Part shown: piece after piece, positions 31,681 to 42,666 of the stretch
Numbering within the stretch: position 1 is the first letter of the stretch
Layout of the letters: every line of letters begins with the position of its first letter
From: Sporosarcina sp. JAI121
GTDB lineage: Bacteria > Bacillota > Bacilli > Bacillales_A > Planococcaceae
Direction: 5' to 3'
Assembly (NCBI RefSeq): GCF_013408665.1
Contig: NZ_JACCCL010000002.1
Span: 186,001-250,000 of the forward strand
Length of the DNA: 64,000 bases
The notes under the pieces: generated by a model
Database searches by the model: none
What the model was told of the DNA's origin: nothing
The model's input: the letters and a program-made list of their open reading frames with translations, nothing else
Program-made: the position numbers and the translations under genes

Positions 31681-34155
31681 ATGATGTTTAATCGATTTAC
31701 ACAGCGAGCACAGAAAGTATTGCAACTTGCCCAAGAAGAGGCAATCCGGATGAAACATGAATCCATCGGCACGGAACACATTTTGCTGGGACTTATCCGT
31801 GAAGGCGGAGGCATTGCCGCGAAAGCGCTTGAAGCGATAGGTGTCAGCTTTGAAACAATCGTACAAGGCGTGGAAAAACTTGTAGGCGCTGGAACAAAGG
31901 ATGTCGGTCCAATCGTTCATTACACGCCTAGAGCTAAAAAAGTCATTGAGCTATCCGTGGATGAATCACGCAAGCTTGGCCATTCCTACATCGGGACAGA
32001 GCATATTCTGCTCGCTCTTATCCGCGAAGGGGAAGGCGTCGCGGCGCGTGTCTTGAATAACTCCGGTGTCAGTCTTAATAAAGCACGGCAACAAGTGCTT
32101 CAGCTTCTTGGAAGCAATGATAGTTCAGCGGCGGGGCAAGGGGTATCGAATTCCGCTGCAACACCGACCTTGGATAGCCTGGCACGCGATTTGACTGAAG
32201 TGGCGCGTGAAGGGCAGCTTGATCCGGTTATCGGACGCAGCAAGGAAATCACACGCGTTATCGAAGTGTTGGCGCGCCGTACGAAAAACAACCCCGTACT
32301 TATCGGGGAACCAGGCGTTGGTAAGACCGCAATCGCAGAAGGTCTCGCGCAGCAAGTCGTCAACAATGAGGTTCCGGAAATCCTGCGTGATAAACGCGTA
32401 ATGACGCTTGATATGGGAACAGTCGTCGCAGGTACGAAATACCGCGGTGAATTCGAAGATCGCATGAAAAAAGTGATGGAAGAGATTCGCCAAGCGGGTA
32501 ATATCATCCTGTTCATCGATGAACTGCATACACTAATCGGAGCAGGCGGAGCTGAAGGGGCAATCGATGCATCCAATATCCTGAAGCCGTCGCTAGCACG
32601 CGGTGAATTGCAATGTATCGGTGCAACGACACTTGACGAGTACCGCAAATACATTGAAAAAGACGCTGCACTTGAACGACGTTTCCAACCGATTCAAGTC
32701 GACGAGCCGACTGTCGATGAAACAGTCCAGATCCTTTACGGTCTGCGTGATCGCTATGAAGCGCATCACCGTGTGAAAATCACTGATGCATCAATCGAAG
32801 CGGCTGCGAAAATGTCGGATCGATATATTTCCGACAGATTCCTTCCGGATAAAGCGATTGACCTAATTGACGAAGCCGGCTCGAAAGTACGCCTTCGTTC
32901 TTATACAACGCCGCCGAATCTGAAGGAGCTTGAATCGAAACTGGAGGCAATCCGTTCTGAGAAGAATGCGGCTGTCCAAAGTCAAGAATTCGAAAAAGCA
33001 GCATCGTTCAGGGATAAAGAACAGAAGATGAAAGAAGAACTCGAAACGACGAAAACGGATTGGAAAGAAAAGCAAGGCCAAAAAGAGACCGAAGTGACGG
33101 TCGAAGACATCGCGGAAGTCGTTGCGATGTGGACTGGAATTCCAGTTTCTAAGATCGCTGAAGCGGAGTCTGCAAAACTGCTTAATATGGAAGAGATGCT
33201 GCACCAACGCGTCATCGGACAAAGTGAAGCTGTAACGGCCATTTCCCGGGCGATACGCCGTGCGCGCGCAGGATTGAAAGATCCGAAACGTCCGATCGGC
33301 TCATTCATTTTCCTAGGTCCTACGGGTATCGGGAAAACGGAATTGGCAAGAGCACTTGCAGAAGTCATGTTCGGGGACGAAGATGCGATGATCCGCGTTG
33401 ATATGTCCGAGTACATGGAAAAACATTCGACGTCACGTCTCGTCGGTTCACCGCCAGGGTATGTCGGGTATGAAGAAGGCGGACAGCTTACAGAGAAAGT
33501 ACGCCGAAAACCTTATTCCGTCGTCCTGTTGGATGAAATTGAAAAAGCCCATCCGGATGTTTTCAATATTCTCCTGCAAGTTTTGGAAGATGGAAGATTG
33601 ACGGATTCCAAAGGGCGATTAGTGGACTTCCGCAATACGGTTGTCATCATGACATCCAACGTGGGTGCGCAAGAATTGAGGAAGAACCGTTATGTCGGTT
33701 TCAACTTGGGTGATGCAGGGCGTGATTACGAAGGCATGAAATCAGCGATGCTTGAAGAGTTGAAGAAAGCGTTCCGTCCGGAGTTCCTGAACCGCGTCGA
33801 TGAAATGATCGTTTTCCATTCACTTGAAAAAGAGCATATGCGTGAAATCGTCTCCCTCATGTCGAATGAATTGACAAAACGCCTAGGAGAACAAGATATT
33901 GAACTTGCTTTGACGGATGAAGCGAAGATGAAAATCGTAGAAGTGGGCTATGACCCTGATTACGGTGCCCGTCCGCTTCGTCGTGCAATACAGAAACACG
34001 TCGAAGACCGGCTGTCCGAAGAACTTTTGAAAGGGACGGCTCTAGTGGGCGGTAAAGTGCTTGTCGATGTTGAAGATGGCGAATTTGTTGTCAAGACAGG
34101 TAAAGATGCAGAAAAAAAGGATTTCGCTGAAAAAGCGGAGGCAATAGAAAAATAA
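31681..34155 (+). CDS. clpC: ATP-dependent Clp protease ATP-binding subunit ClpC
   Basis: ClpC is a Hsp100 unfoldase that feeds arginine-phosphorylated and other proteins to ClpP. The 824-residue product has the double Clp N-domain ([17 protein letters not shown] start; [17 protein letters not shown] in the second repeat), AAA module 1 with Walker A GEPGVGKT near residue 213, the coiled M-domain with a UVR motif near 410-470, AAA module 2 with Walker A GPTGIGKT near 547, and the C-terminal D2-small region. Start codons ATG 31681 and 31684 are both near AAGGAGAGG; the first gives the usual MMF opening. It has its own CtsR-controlled promoter. Confidence 0.98.
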   Translation: MMFNRFTQRAQKVLQLAQEEAIRMKHESIGTEHILLGLIREGGGIAAKALEAIGVSFETIVQGVEKLVGAGTKDVGPIVHYTPRAKKVIELSVDESRKLGHSYIGTEHILLALIREGEGVAARVLNNSGVSLNKARQQVLQLLGSNDSSAAGQGVSNSAATPTLDSLARDLTEVAREGQLDPVIGRSKEITRVIEVLARRTKNNPVLIGEPGVGKTAIAEGLAQQVVNNEVPEILRDKRVMTLDMGTVVAGTKYRGEFEDRMKKVMEEIRQAGNIILFIDELHTLIGAGGAEGAIDASNILKPSLARGELQCIGATTLDEYRKYIEKDAALERRFQPIQVDEPTVDETVQILYGLRDRYEAHHRVKITDASIEAAAKMSDRYISDRFLPDKAIDLIDEAGSKVRLRSYTTPPNLKELESKLEAIRSEKNAAVQSQEFEKAASFRDKEQKMKEELETTKTDWKEKQGQKETEVTVEDIAEVVAMWTGIPVSKIAEAESAKLLNMEEMLHQRVIGQSEAVTAISRAIRRARAGLKDPKRPIGSFIFLGPTGIGKTELARALAEVMFGDEDAMIRVDMSEYMEKHSTSRLVGSPPGYVGYEEGGQLTEKVRRKPYSVVLLDEIEKAHPDVFNILLQVLEDGRLTDSKGRLVDFRNTVVIMTSNVGAQELRKNRYVGFNLGDAGRDYEGMKSAMLEELKKAFRPEFLNRVDEMIVFHSLEKEHMREIVSLMSNELTKRLGEQDIELALTDEAKMKIVEVGYDPDYGARPLRRAIQKHVEDRLSEELLKGTALVGGKVLVDVEDGEFVVKTGKDAEKKDFAEKAEAIEK

Positions 34156-34163
34156 AGAGTGAA

Positions 34164-34214
34164 CTGGATAGTCCATCTGCCGATTGCTTTTTTCGGGGGA
34201 GGTGGACTGTCCTT
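34164..34214 (+). repeat. Imperfect inverted repeat between clpC and radA
   Basis: GGATAGTCCATCTGCC can pair with GGAGGTGGACTGTCC, giving a long stem with a few mismatches, followed by TTTTCG. It may weaken read-through from clpC into radA. Confidence 0.65.
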
Positions 34215-34233
34215 TTCGTGTTTGGAGGATTTT

Positions 34234-35610
34234 ATGGCAAAAAGAAAGTCGAAATTCATGTGTAAATCATGTGGTTATGAGTCGCCGAAATGGATGGGGC
34301 GCTGTCCGGGCTGCGGGGAATGGAACACGATGGAAGAGGAAGTTGAAATAGCCGTTCAAAAAGGTCCTCGAGGTGCCTTTCAGCATACTGAAGGTATTCG
34401 GCAGAAGGCTTTGCCGATCAGTTCAATCGAAATGGTGCAGGAACAAAGGATCGGCACGGACTTGGATGAGTTCAACCGCGTTCTGGGCGGCGGGATTGTC
34501 CCTGGATCGCTCATTCTGATTGGCGGGGATCCGGGTATCGGAAAGTCGACACTCCTTCTTCAGGTGTCTTCATTGCTTGCGAATAGGGGGCAGCGTGTCC
34601 TTTACATCTCCGGTGAAGAATCGATCCGCCAGACGAAACTTCGTGCGGAACGGCTTGGCGTAAAGTCGGATGAACTTTACATCTATGCGGAAACGGATCT
34701 TGGGTTAATACATGAAACGATCGCCGATGTGAAACCGACGTTTGTCATCGTTGACTCCATCCAGACAGTTCATCATCCTGAAGTGGCGTCAGCACCGGGA
34801 AGCGTGTCTCAAGTGCGCGAGTGTACAGCGCAGCTGATGCGTATAGCCAAGACGCAGAATATCGCTATTTTCCTTGTAGGTCACGTGACGAAAGACGGAC
34901 AGATCGCAGGACCGCGGCTGCTTGAGCATATGGTGGACACTGTTCTGTACTTTGAAGGGGAGCGTCATCATACGTACCGGATTCTGCGCAGCGTGAAAAA
35001 CAGATTCGGCTCTACGAATGAAATCGCCATTTTTGAAATGTTGCAATCCGGTTTGAAGGAAGTGCTTAATCCATCCGAACTGTTCCTTAGGGAAAGGTCA
35101 CAAGGTGGGGCGGGCTCGACGGTTGTCGCATCGATGGAAGGGACACGTCCGATTCTCGTTGAAATTCAGGCGCTGGTCACTCCGTCGAGTTTCAACTATC
35201 CGAAACGAATGGCGACCGGACTCGACCAAAACCGTGTTTCCTTATTAATGGCTGTACTTGAGAAACGGATGGGTATGCTATTGCAAGCCCAGGATGCTTA
35301 CATTAAAGTTGCTGGCGGCGTGAAGTTGGATGAGCCGGCGATAGATCTTGCCGTGCTTATGAGCATCGTCTCTAGCTACCGTGACTTAGCGGCGGGATTG
35401 TCCGATTGTTTCATCGGTGAAGTTGGATTAACGGGTGAAGTCCGAAGGGTTTCCCGAATCGAACAGCGCGTGACGGAAGCGGCGAAGCTAGGGTTTGAAC
35501 GTGCCATCGTTCCCGCTTCGAATCTGGGCGGCTGGGATTATCCGAAAGGTATCCGGGTGGTCGGTGTCGAAACGGTCAGCGATGCTTTGAAACTTGCTTT
35601 TACAGAATAA
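34234..35610 (+). CDS. radA: DNA repair protein RadA
   Basis: RadA (Sms) helps branch migration and processing of recombination intermediates. From ATG 34234 it has 458 residues: an N-terminal zinc finger (CKSCGYE...CPGCGEW), a RecA-like ATPase with Walker [11 protein letters not shown] near residue 96, the RadA-specific KNRFGSTNE motif near 252, and a C-terminal Lon-like domain from about 310. TTGGAGGA precedes the ATG; an ORF extension to 34159 would read through the inverted repeat. In Bacillus subtilis the next gene would be disA, which is missing here. Confidence 0.96.
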   Translation: MAKRKSKFMCKSCGYESPKWMGRCPGCGEWNTMEEEVEIAVQKGPRGAFQHTEGIRQKALPISSIEMVQEQRIGTDLDEFNRVLGGGIVPGSLILIGGDPGIGKSTLLLQVSSLLANRGQRVLYISGEESIRQTKLRAERLGVKSDELYIYAETDLGLIHETIADVKPTFVIVDSIQTVHHPEVASAPGSVSQVRECTAQLMRIAKTQNIAIFLVGHVTKDGQIAGPRLLEHMVDTVLYFEGERHHTYRILRSVKNRFGSTNEIAIFEMLQSGLKEVLNPSELFLRERSQGGAGSTVVASMEGTRPILVEIQALVTPSSFNYPKRMATGLDQNRVSLLMAVLEKRMGMLLQAQDAYIKVAGGVKLDEPAIDLAVLMSIVSSYRDLAAGLSDCFIGEVGLTGEVRRVSRIEQRVTEAAKLGFERAIVPASNLGGWDYPKGIRVVGVETVSDALKLAFTE

Positions 35611-35797
35611 ATGCAAGGCAGGACTGCCGCTTCGGCAGCCCCTGTCGTTTCACAACTGCAATGAGTCGAAAACAGGGAACTTTCACCTACGGTCGGGAGT
35701 CCTGAGTCAATAGAAGGAAATTTCTCGCTTCTCTATGCTTATCTGGGTGCTGTGAAGGGGAAACATGTATAATTAGTAAATAAAGGAGGTGGTTCAT
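35611..35797 (+). other. radA-yacL spacer without disA
   Basis: The 187 bases hold a hairpin (ACTGCCG CTTC GGCAGCC near 35624-35641) without a T run and a possible -10 box TATAAT near 35768, before a strong AGGAGGTGG. No trace of a disA reading frame is seen. Confidence 0.7.
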
Positions 35798-36901
35798 ATG
35801 TTGAAAAAGGTGGTTCAAGTTTCATTCCTGCTAATTGGAGGAACACTGGGTGTTATATTTTTACCGCATTTATTCACATTATTTTCTTTTACTTCGACCC
35901 CGTGGATTGATAATCCGTACGTATCCGCAATTCTTGGAGCAGCGATTATTTATTTGCTCAGCCTTTTCCTGACAGAACCGATCGTCAATTTTATTAAATG
36001 GATGGAAGAGCGTTTGTTGAAAGCACCGATTTTTGATTTGTTATTTGGTACAATCGGTCTCATAGTCGGTTTGAGTGTTGCATTCCTTGTCAGTTTCGGT
36101 TTGGGAAGTATTCAGATACCGATCATCACATCTGTACTTCCGATTCTTTTATCCATCATTCTTGGATACCTGGGCTTTCAAGTCGGGTTTAAGAAACGCG
36201 AGGAATTCTTCCATGCGTTGCAGTCCACGAAAAATAGCGGATCCAAAAAGAAAGACGTGGAGGATATAAACGCACAAGCAAAAGGTAAGCTTTACAAAGT
36301 CTTGGACACTAGTGTGATTATAGACGGCCGGATCGCCGATATTTCTGAAACCGGTTTTCTTGAAGGTGTGCTTGTCGTACCGCAGTTCGTATTGACGGAA
36401 TTGCAGCATATCGCGGATTCGTCGGATACATTGAAGCGAACGAAAGGCAGACGCGGGCTTGATGTCCTGAAGCGTATGCAGACCGACGATGGACCGAATA
36501 TCATGATTACAGACGAAGATTTCAGCGGTGTCCCGGAAGTCGATATGAAGCTTGTGCATCTCGCGAAAAGTATGGGCGGACTCGTCGTGACAAATGATTT
36601 CAACTTGAACAAAGTCGCGGATCTGCATGGCGTCTCCGTGCTTAATATCAACGATCTTGCCAACGCAGTGAAACCGGTTGTCATTCCGGGTGAAGACATG
36701 TATGTCGTCATTGTGAAAGATGGTAAAGAGCATAACCAAGGCGTCGCCTATTTGGATGATGGAACGATGATTGTCGTAGAAGACGGAAAGTTCCACATCG
36801 GCAATGCCATAGATGTCATCGTGACGAGCGTGTTACAGACTTCGGCGGGTAGGATGATTTTTGCGAAACTCAAAAATGGGAAGGCCGCAAAGGCAAATTG
36901 A
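35798..36901 (+). CDS. yacL: PIN/TRAM-domain membrane protein (YacL)
   Basis: The 367-residue protein has four hydrophobic spans in the first 125 residues, then a PIN domain (KVLDTSVIIDGRI near residue 165, with acidic metal ligands in GRRGLDVLKRMQ and VTNDFNLNKVA), and a C-terminal TRAM domain. PIN domains are metal-dependent RNases, so a membrane-bound RNA-processing role is likely but unproven. The ATG at 35798 is 6 bases after AGGAGGTGG; a GTG at 35789 lies within the site. It normally sits near radA and ispD in Bacilli, as here. Confidence 0.92.
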   Translation: MLKKVVQVSFLLIGGTLGVIFLPHLFTLFSFTSTPWIDNPYVSAILGAAIIYLLSLFLTEPIVNFIKWMEERLLKAPIFDLLFGTIGLIVGLSVAFLVSFGLGSIQIPIITSVLPILLSIILGYLGFQVGFKKREEFFHALQSTKNSGSKKKDVEDINAQAKGKLYKVLDTSVIIDGRIADISETGFLEGVLVVPQFVLTELQHIADSSDTLKRTKGRRGLDVLKRMQTDDGPNIMITDEDFSGVPEVDMKLVHLAKSMGGLVVTNDFNLNKVADLHGVSVLNINDLANAVKPVVIPGEDMYVVIVKDGKEHNQGVAYLDDGTMIVVEDGKFHIGNAIDVIVTSVLQTSAGRMIFAKLKNGKAAKAN

Positions 36902-36937
36902 GCAGCATGCAACCATAGAAAGAAGAGGATGGAAATC

Positions 36938-37615
36938 GTGAATTATACAGTCATGATGCCGGCGGCTGGAAGCGGTCAGCGAATGGGTGCCGGATATAAT
37001 AAACTATTTTTGGAGTTGGATGACAAACCGATTCTTATCCATACGCTCGAGGTATTTGAAGGAGATCCGTCATGCGATGGAATTATCCTGGCGATAAAAC
37101 CGGATGAACGCGCAAAGATACAATCATTGCTTGAACGGTTTACAATTAAGAAAGTGAAAGCTTTGGTGAATGGCGGAGAAGAACGGCAAGGCAGTGTAGC
37201 AGCGTGTATACGAGCGCATGATGCGGGCGGTATTGTCCTCGTTCATGATGCTGCCAGACCGTTCATCCGTAGGTCGGTCATCGCTGAACTTGTGGAAGTG
37301 GCTGACGGACATGGGGCGGCGATTGCCGGCGTGAGGGCGAAGGATACGATGAAATATGCGCAGGCTGGCGTTGTCGAAGGGACAGTGGACCGTGAGAAGC
37401 TGTGGATCATCCAGACGCCGCAAGCGTTCCAATACGATTTGTTGCGACAAGCATCTGACCAAGCGCAAGCTGAAGATTTTCTGGGTACGGATGAATCGAT
37501 GCTCGTCGAACGTCTTGGGGAGCCGGTACGTATTGTAGAAAGTTCTTATGATAATGTGAAGATGACAACACAAGAAGACCTCGTTTTCGGGGAAGCTTTA
37601 TTGAAAAGAAGGTAG
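36938..37615 (+). CDS. ispD: 2-C-methyl-D-erythritol 4-phosphate cytidylyltransferase
   Basis: IspD transfers CMP to methylerythritol phosphate in the non-mevalonate isoprenoid pathway. The 225-residue product starts [19 protein letters not shown], the nucleotide-binding loop, followed by [17 protein letters not shown]. Other marks are [11 protein letters not shown] near residue 79, [10 protein letters not shown] near 98, and the [12 protein letters not shown] end. The GTG at 36938 is preferred: the GAGG site sits 9 bases upstream, and the ATG at 36929 touches it. ispF follows 11 bases later, so the two adjacent steps are co-expressed. Confidence 0.96.
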   Translation: MNYTVMMPAAGSGQRMGAGYNKLFLELDDKPILIHTLEVFEGDPSCDGIILAIKPDERAKIQSLLERFTIKKVKALVNGGEERQGSVAACIRAHDAGGIVLVHDAARPFIRRSVIAELVEVADGHGAAIAGVRAKDTMKYAQAGVVEGTVDREKLWIIQTPQAFQYDLLRQASDQAQAEDFLGTDESMLVERLGEPVRIVESSYDNVKMTTQEDLVFGEALLKRR

Positions 37616-37626
37616 GAGGTTTTTTG

Positions 37627-38103
37627 ATGATACGGATAGGACAAGGTTTTGATGTGCATAAATTTGAGACAGGACGCCCGCTTATTATCGGTGGCGTGTC
37701 GATTCCGCATGATAGGGGGCTGACAGGTCATTCAGATGCGGATGTGCTCTTACATACAATTACAGATGCAGCACTCGGAGCAATCGGTGAAGGGGATATC
37801 GGAAGACATTTCCCGGATACGGACGCGGAGTTCAAAGATGCCGATTCGGCAGTTCTGTTGGAAAAGATTTGGGCGCTAGTAGAAGAAAAAGGCTATAAAC
37901 TTGGGAATATCGACTGCACAATCATCGCCCAAAAGCCGAAAATGGCACCGTATATTGAAGTGATCCGCAAGCGTGTCGCAGAATTGCTGAAGGCGGATGT
38001 GTCGCAAGTGAATATCAAAGCGACAACGACAGAACAATTAGGCTTCACAGGACGCGAAGAAGGAATCGCTTCCATGGCGACTATTTTACTCGTTAAGTCG
38101 TAA
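37627..38103 (+). CDS. ispF: 2-C-methyl-D-erythritol 2,4-cyclodiphosphate synthase
   Basis: IspF cyclises CDP-methylerythritol phosphate. The 158-residue product, a trimer in relatives, has the zinc ligands in GQGFDVHKF (Asp, His) and the later [17 protein letters not shown]. The GRHFPDTD segment and the C-terminal [18 protein letters not shown] are diagnostic. The ATG at 37627 is 7 bases from GGAGG; a TTG at 37624 is a less likely start. It follows ispD in the same operon. Confidence 0.97.
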   Translation: MIRIGQGFDVHKFETGRPLIIGGVSIPHDRGLTGHSDADVLLHTITDAALGAIGEGDIGRHFPDTDAEFKDADSAVLLEKIWALVEEKGYKLGNIDCTIIAQKPKMAPYIEVIRKRVAELLKADVSQVNIKATTTEQLGFTGREEGIASMATILLVKS

Positions 38104-38174
38104 CGGCTTTTAAACGGTTCTGGCAAGTGGTAAAATAACACACAGTAATGAAATCAGATCGGAGAGATATTCCT

Positions 38175-39638
38175 ATGACAACAGAAGTACGCGTACGTTA
38201 TGCGCCAAGTCCAACCGGCCATCTACATATCGGCGGGGCTCGGACGGCACTTTTCAATTATCTTTTTGCACGTCATCACGGTGGGAAATTCATCGTGCGG
38301 ATCGAGGATACGGACATTGAACGAAATATCGAAGCGGGGGAACTTTCCCAACTTGATAACTTGAAATGGCTTGGCATCGATTACGATGAATCAGTTGATA
38401 TCGGTGGTCCATACGGTCCATATCGCCAAATGGAGCGTCTAGACCTTTATACGAAATACGGTCAGGAAATATTGGAAAACGGACACGCCTACAAATGCTT
38501 CTGTACATCGGAAGAATTGGAAGCGGAGCGCGAAACGCAGAAAGCTGCAGGAATCGCAGCGCCAATGTATGGCGGTAAATGTCGCAATTTGAGCGCGGAA
38601 GAAGTCGCGGGAAAAGAAGCGGCGGGACTACCGCATACAATCCGTATGCGTGTGCCGGAAAACGTTACATATAAAGTGGAAGATCTTGTCCGCGGTACAG
38701 TATCGTTCGAATCGAAAGACGTCGGCGACTGGGTTCTAGTGAAAGCGAACGGCATACCGACTTATAACTTTGCGGTTGTCATTGATGATCATTTCATGAA
38801 AATCTCCCATGTTTTCCGTGGAGAGGAACATTTGACGAATACACCGAAACAACTGATGGTGTTTGACGTGTTCGGTTGGCAGTATCCGCAATTTGGGCAT
38901 ATGACACTTATTGTTAACGAAGAGCGGAAAAAGTTGTCGAAACGAGATGAGTCGATTATTCAATTCATTTCACAATATAAAGATCTCGGGTATTTACCTG
39001 ATGCGATGTTCAACTTCTTCGCACTGCTCGGCTGGTCGCCAGTCGGGGAAGAGGAAATTTTCACGCACGAAGAATTGATTAAGATGTTCGACGAAAGCCG
39101 CCTGTCCAAATCTCCATCCATGTTCGATAAACAAAAATTGACATGGATGAACAATCAATACGTGAAAAAGATGAGCCTTGAAGAAGTGGTTGATTTCACA
39201 TTGCCACACCTTCAAGAAGCAGGTCTCCTCAATAAAGAGATGACTGACTCGGAAGCTGCATGGGCACACGATTTAATCGCCCTTTACCAAGACCAACTCA
39301 GTTTTGGAGCGGAAATTGTTGAATTATCCGCCCAGTTTTTCGATCATGAGATTGAATATGATGAAGAATCCCAAGCTGTACTTGCTGGGGAGCAAGTGCC
39401 TGAAGTGATGGCTTCATTCAAAGAGAAGCTGGAAGCACTTGAAACGTTCGATGCACCGTCCATCAAAGATGCGATCAAAGCAGTCCAGAAGGAAACGGGC
39501 CATAAAGGAAAGAACTTGTTCATGCCGATTCGTGTCGTGACGACCGGACAGACGCATGGCCCTGAATTGCAAGCAGCCATTGCATTGATCGGCAAAGAAA
39601 AGTCAGTCGCACGAGTCGCGAAATACGCAAAACAATAA
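38175..39638 (+). CDS. gltX: Glutamyl-tRNA synthetase
   Basis: GltX charges tRNA-Glu, and in Bacilli that lack GlnRS also tRNA-Gln, which is later amidated. The 487-residue class I enzyme has the HIGH-type motif [12 protein letters not shown] near residue 12 and KLSKRDES near 255 (KMSKS type). The zinc/insert region and the C-terminal anticodon-binding helices follow. The ATG at 38175 has GGAGAGA upstream; an in-frame ATG at 38148 does not. It is the last gene before a 540-base spacer and probably ends its own transcript. Confidence 0.97.
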   Translation: MTTEVRVRYAPSPTGHLHIGGARTALFNYLFARHHGGKFIVRIEDTDIERNIEAGELSQLDNLKWLGIDYDESVDIGGPYGPYRQMERLDLYTKYGQEILENGHAYKCFCTSEELEAERETQKAAGIAAPMYGGKCRNLSAEEVAGKEAAGLPHTIRMRVPENVTYKVEDLVRGTVSFESKDVGDWVLVKANGIPTYNFAVVIDDHFMKISHVFRGEEHLTNTPKQLMVFDVFGWQYPQFGHMTLIVNEERKKLSKRDESIIQFISQYKDLGYLPDAMFNFFALLGWSPVGEEEIFTHEELIKMFDESRLSKSPSMFDKQKLTWMNNQYVKKMSLEEVVDFTLPHLQEAGLLNKEMTDSEAAWAHDLIALYQDQLSFGAEIVELSAQFFDHEIEYDEESQAVLAGEQVPEVMASFKEKLEALETFDAPSIKDAIKAVQKETGHKGKNLFMPIRVVTTGQTHGPELQAAIALIGKEKSVARVAKYAKQ

Positions 39639-39640
39639 CA

Positions 39641-39668
39641 TTGACTTTCAATTATTGGAATGTAAAAT
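39641..39668 (+). promoter_or_regulatory. Candidate promoter upstream of the repeat and T-box leader
   Basis: TTGACT (39641-39646), a 16-base spacer and TAAAAT (39663-39668). If used, the transcript would carry the structured repeat in front of the T-box. Confidence 0.6.
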
Positions 39669-39732
39669 GAAAAGTAATAGTTTTGGTAAAACATATTAAA
39701 GAACAGATTATATACGTTGAACAAATGAGTAC

Positions 39733-39862
39733 AGCGCAGGCGCCTTATAAGGGGCAGCCGAAGCCATAAGACTGGCGGCGAAGCTGCTTGGCTTATGGCG
39801 GGAGGTATCCCCTAGCGCCGCAGCGGGTTCAATGGGATTCTTTATCTCAACATATATAGAAT
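39733..39862 (+). repeat. Long copy of the structured intergenic repeat
   Basis: The 130-base element begins GCGCAGGCG and ends GGTATCCCCTAGCGCCG plus an AT-rich tail, matching 6084-6155 at both ends. It can fold as nested stems: GGCGC (39739)/GCGCC (39815), AGGGG (39750)/CCCCT (39809), and GCCATAAG (39763)/CTTATGGC (39792). The short copy lacks the inner part. No coding capacity is evident. Confidence 0.78.
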
Positions 39863-39884
39863 GATATCTAGTAAATGTAAATCG

Positions 39885-40118
39885 TCGAGAAGGATAAGTA
39901 CACGTTGCAAGCTCTACAGAGAGGATCATCATCGGCTGTAAATGATCCGTGCCCCTGTGACGTGGAAATGCCCCTTTGAGTGCCGTGCCGAAAGTAAGTA
40001 GGCCGGACGCATCGCCAGCGTTATGGGCGTTAAGCGGGAAGGTCAGCGCCTTCCAAGCGGAGTGGAACCGCGCATTCTATGCGTCTCTGTCATTTATTTG
40101 ACGGGGACGTATTTTTTT
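39885..40118 (+). promoter_or_regulatory. T-box riboswitch, cysteine specifier
   Basis: The leader has an AGAGAG-type GA motif (39919), a specifier loop with TGC (Cys) at 39981-39983, GTAAGTAGG, and the T-box sequence GGAGTGGAACCGCG (40059-40072). The terminator GCGTCTCTGTCA (40081-40092)/TGACGGGGACGT (40099-40110) with seven T follows. Uncharged tRNA-Cys should favour the antiterminator and switch on cysE-cysS and the genes behind them. Confidence 0.92.
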
Positions 40119-40178
40119 ATTGGAAAAGCGGAAGTGGCCGCTGTATATAGACATAAGTAAAAAAGGGGAGTGAATGAG

Positions 40179-40841
40179 TTGTTCCGTAGAATGAAAGAAG
40201 ACGTTCAATGCATATTTGAGCAGGACCCGGCGGCACGTAATGTTTTTGAAGTTGTCCTAACTTATTCCGGCTTACACGCGTTATGGTCCCATCGAATTGC
40301 ACATGCTTTGTATAAAAAGAAACTGTTATTCCTGGCTCGTCTCGTCTCGCAGATTAGCCGGTTTTTTACAGGAATTGAAATTCATCCGGGCGCAAAAATC
40401 GGGCGTAGATTTTTCATAGATCATGGGATGGGTGTTGTCATTGGGGAAACATGTGAAATAGGCAACGACGTCACGATTTACCAAGGCGTGACCCTAGGTG
40501 GTACGGGTAAAGAAAGCGGGAAGCGGCATCCGACACTCCATGACAATGTACTTGTTGCATCAGGTGCGAAAGTGCTAGGTTCCATCACAATCGGTGAGGG
40601 CAGTAAAGTCGGAGCAGGTTCAGTCGTGCTGAAAGACGTCCCGCCCGAGTCGACGGTCGTTGGTATTCCGGGGAAAGTCGTCATTGCGAACGGTGTACGT
40701 GTGAAGAGTAAGCATGATCACCGCGATATGCCGGACCCGGTGGCGGATAGATGCCAGATGCTTGAAAACGAGATTGGCTACTTAAAGAACAGGCTCGAAC
40801 AATTAGAGGATTCAAAAGTGAAGGAAGGGGATTTATTATGA
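40179..40841 (+). CDS. cysE: Serine O-acetyltransferase
   Basis: CysE acetylates serine, the first step of cysteine synthesis. The 220-residue product has an N-terminal helical domain ([14 protein letters not shown]) and a left-handed beta-helix of hexapeptide repeats: [44 protein letters not shown] and [19 protein letters not shown] are typical. The TTG at 40179 is the likely start (8 bases from GGGGAG, giving MFRRMKEDV as in Bacillus CysE). A GTG at 40170 overlaps the site and the next ATG is too far. It overlaps cysS by four bases. Expression is controlled by the Cys T-box. Confidence 0.96.
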   Translation: MFRRMKEDVQCIFEQDPAARNVFEVVLTYSGLHALWSHRIAHALYKKKLLFLARLVSQISRFFTGIEIHPGAKIGRRFFIDHGMGVVIGETCEIGNDVTIYQGVTLGGTGKESGKRHPTLHDNVLVASGAKVLGSITIGEGSKVGAGSVVLKDVPPESTVVGIPGKVVIANGVRVKSKHDHRDMPDPVADRCQMLENEIGYLKNRLEQLEDSKVKEGDLL

Positions 40842-42238
40842 CAATTCAAATTTACAACACGCTGACACGCATGAAAGAGCCTTTCGTCCCGATGGAAGAG
40901 GGCAAAGTGAAGATGTATGTCTGCGGTCCGACTGTTTATAATTATATCCACATAGGTAATGCACGTCCTGTTATCGTTTTTGATACAGTTCGGCGCTATC
41001 TTGAGTATCGCGGCTATGACGTGACATATGTTTCGAATTTCACGGATGTGGACGACAAAATAATTAAAGCGGCTAATGAGCTTGGGGAAGAAGTCGGCGA
41101 ACTGACGGACCGCTTCATCAATGCTTATTTCGAAGACGTCTCCGCCCTCGGCTGCGGCAAGGCGGATGTTCATCCGCGTGTGACGGATCATATTGAAGAC
41201 ATCGTTAAATTCGTTGAAGTATTGATTGATAAAGGATTCGCTTATGAATCACAAGGGGATGTTTATTACCGTACCCAGAAATTCGATGGCTACGGTAAAC
41301 TGTCCCACCAATCGACGGATGAACTGAAGGTTGGCGCGCGTATAGAGGAAGGTAACAAGAAAGAAAATCCGCTCGACTTCGCTTTATGGAAAGCAGCCAA
41401 AATGGGTGAGATTTCTTGGGGGAGTCCATGGGGATTAGGCCGTCCGGGTTGGCATATCGAATGCTCGGTCATGGCAAGGGAGCACCTTGGCGATACAATC
41501 GATATTCATGCAGGCGGTCAAGATTTAACATTTCCGCATCATGAAAACGAAATCGCTCAATCCGAAGCGATGACAGGCAAGCAGTTTGCGCGCTATTGGA
41601 TGCACAACGGTTACATTAATATCGATAACGAAAAGATGTCCAAATCGCTCGGTAACTTCGTTCTTGTCAATGATATCCGCAAACAGGTCGATCCGAAAGT
41701 GCTTCGCTTCTTCATGTTATCCGTGCATTACAGACACCCTGTCAACTTCTCTGAGAATCTAGTTGTCAGCGCACAGAACGGACTTGAACGGATCCGTACG
41801 GCTTATAACAATTTAAAGCATCGGCTTGAGGCGTCTGCAGACCTTGGTGATCAGAAAGATATCTGGAATTATAAAGTGGATGAAATCAAGAATGCATTTG
41901 AGTTGGCAATGGACGACGACTTCAATACAGCTAACGCAATTGCAGCGATATTCGAATTATCGAAGCTAGCAAATGTTTATTTATTGGAGAAAAACACGCA
42001 ATCTGACGTACTTAACCATTTCATTGAGACATTCGATGGGCTGATGAAGGTTCTTGGAGTGCCGCTTGATGATGAAACCTCTTTATTGGATGAAGACATC
42101 GATGCGTTAATCGAAGAACGTCTGGAAGCCCGCCGCAACCGTGATTTCGGCCGGTCTGATGAAATTCGCGATCAACTGAAAGAACAGGGGATCCTTTTGG
42201 AAGACACGGCACAAGGCACTCGCTGGAAAAGAGGGTGA
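40838..42238 (+). CDS. cysS: Cysteinyl-tRNA synthetase
   Basis: CysS charges tRNA-Cys, the very tRNA sensed by the leader of this operon, so the loop closes on itself. The 466-residue class I enzyme has the HIGH motif in [10 protein letters not shown] near residue 34 after the zinc ligand YVCGPTVYN, the WHIECSVMA and [11 protein letters not shown] zinc segments, and KMSKSLGNF near 268. The start codon overlaps the cysE stop (ATGA). mrnC follows 5 bases after the stop. Confidence 0.98.
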   Translation: MTIQIYNTLTRMKEPFVPMEEGKVKMYVCGPTVYNYIHIGNARPVIVFDTVRRYLEYRGYDVTYVSNFTDVDDKIIKAANELGEEVGELTDRFINAYFEDVSALGCGKADVHPRVTDHIEDIVKFVEVLIDKGFAYESQGDVYYRTQKFDGYGKLSHQSTDELKVGARIEEGNKKENPLDFALWKAAKMGEISWGSPWGLGRPGWHIECSVMAREHLGDTIDIHAGGQDLTFPHHENEIAQSEAMTGKQFARYWMHNGYINIDNEKMSKSLGNFVLVNDIRKQVDPKVLRFFMLSVHYRHPVNFSENLVVSAQNGLERIRTAYNNLKHRLEASADLGDQKDIWNYKVDEIKNAFELAMDDDFNTANAIAAIFELSKLANVYLLEKNTQSDVLNHFIETFDGLMKVLGVPLDDETSLLDEDIDALIEERLEARRNRDFGRSDEIRDQLKEQGILLEDTAQGTRWKRG

Positions 42239-42243
42239 CGAAC

Positions 42244-42666
42244 GTGTATAACTTGCGCGATATAGATGTTAAACAAATAAAGGCCCTTGCCCTTGCCTAC
42301 ATGGGAGATGCAGTTTACGAACAAGCGATTCGGGAGCATCTTCTGCGTTCGGGGCGTGTTAAGCCAAATGTACTGCACAGGGAAGCGACGCATTATGTAT
42401 CGGCAAAGTCACAGGCCGCCACGCTGAAAATGATGCAGGAAACAGGATTTTTGACGAAGGAAGAGGAGGCGGTCATGAGACGCGGCCGCAATGCGAAATC
42501 CGGGTCAGTCCCTAAAAACACCGATGTCGTAACGTATAATTACAGTTCAGGATTTGAAGCGGTCATCGGTTATTTACATTTACTGGGTAGAACAGAGCGA
42601 GTGCAAGAAATTATCGGTGAATCAATCCGGTTCATCGAAATGCCGAAGGAGGAGGGGTCACTATGA
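42244..42666 (+). CDS. mrnC: Mini-ribonuclease III
   Basis: MrnC (Mini-III) matures 23S rRNA ends and consists of only an RNase III catalytic domain, with no dsRNA-binding domain. The 140-residue product contains the catalytic [11 protein letters not shown] near residue 14 and the conserved [17 protein letters not shown] near 80. The GTG at 42244 is preferred, 9 bases after AGAGGG; a GTG at 42235 lies on the site and overlaps the cysS stop. It overlaps rlmB by four bases, as part of the cysS-mrnC-rlmB-rae1 order common in Bacilli. Confidence 0.95.
   Translation: MYNLRDIDVKQIKALALAYMGDAVYEQAIREHLLRSGRVKPNVLHREATHYVSAKSQAATLKMMQETGFLTKEEEAVMRRGRNAKSGSVPKNTDVVTYNYSSGFEAVIGYLHLLGRTERVQEIIGESIRFIEMPKEEGSL

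Larger units (their letters stand above)
39639..40178 (+). other. 540-base spacer between gltX and cysE
   Basis: It holds, in order, a candidate promoter, the long copy of the structured repeat, and the cysteine T-box with its terminator. No protein gene is seen in it. Confidence 0.85.

Noticed and set aside
34159..34233. 25-residue extension of RadA
   Set aside because: It lies in the inverted repeat after clpC, and the TTGGAGGA site is placed for the ATG at 34234.
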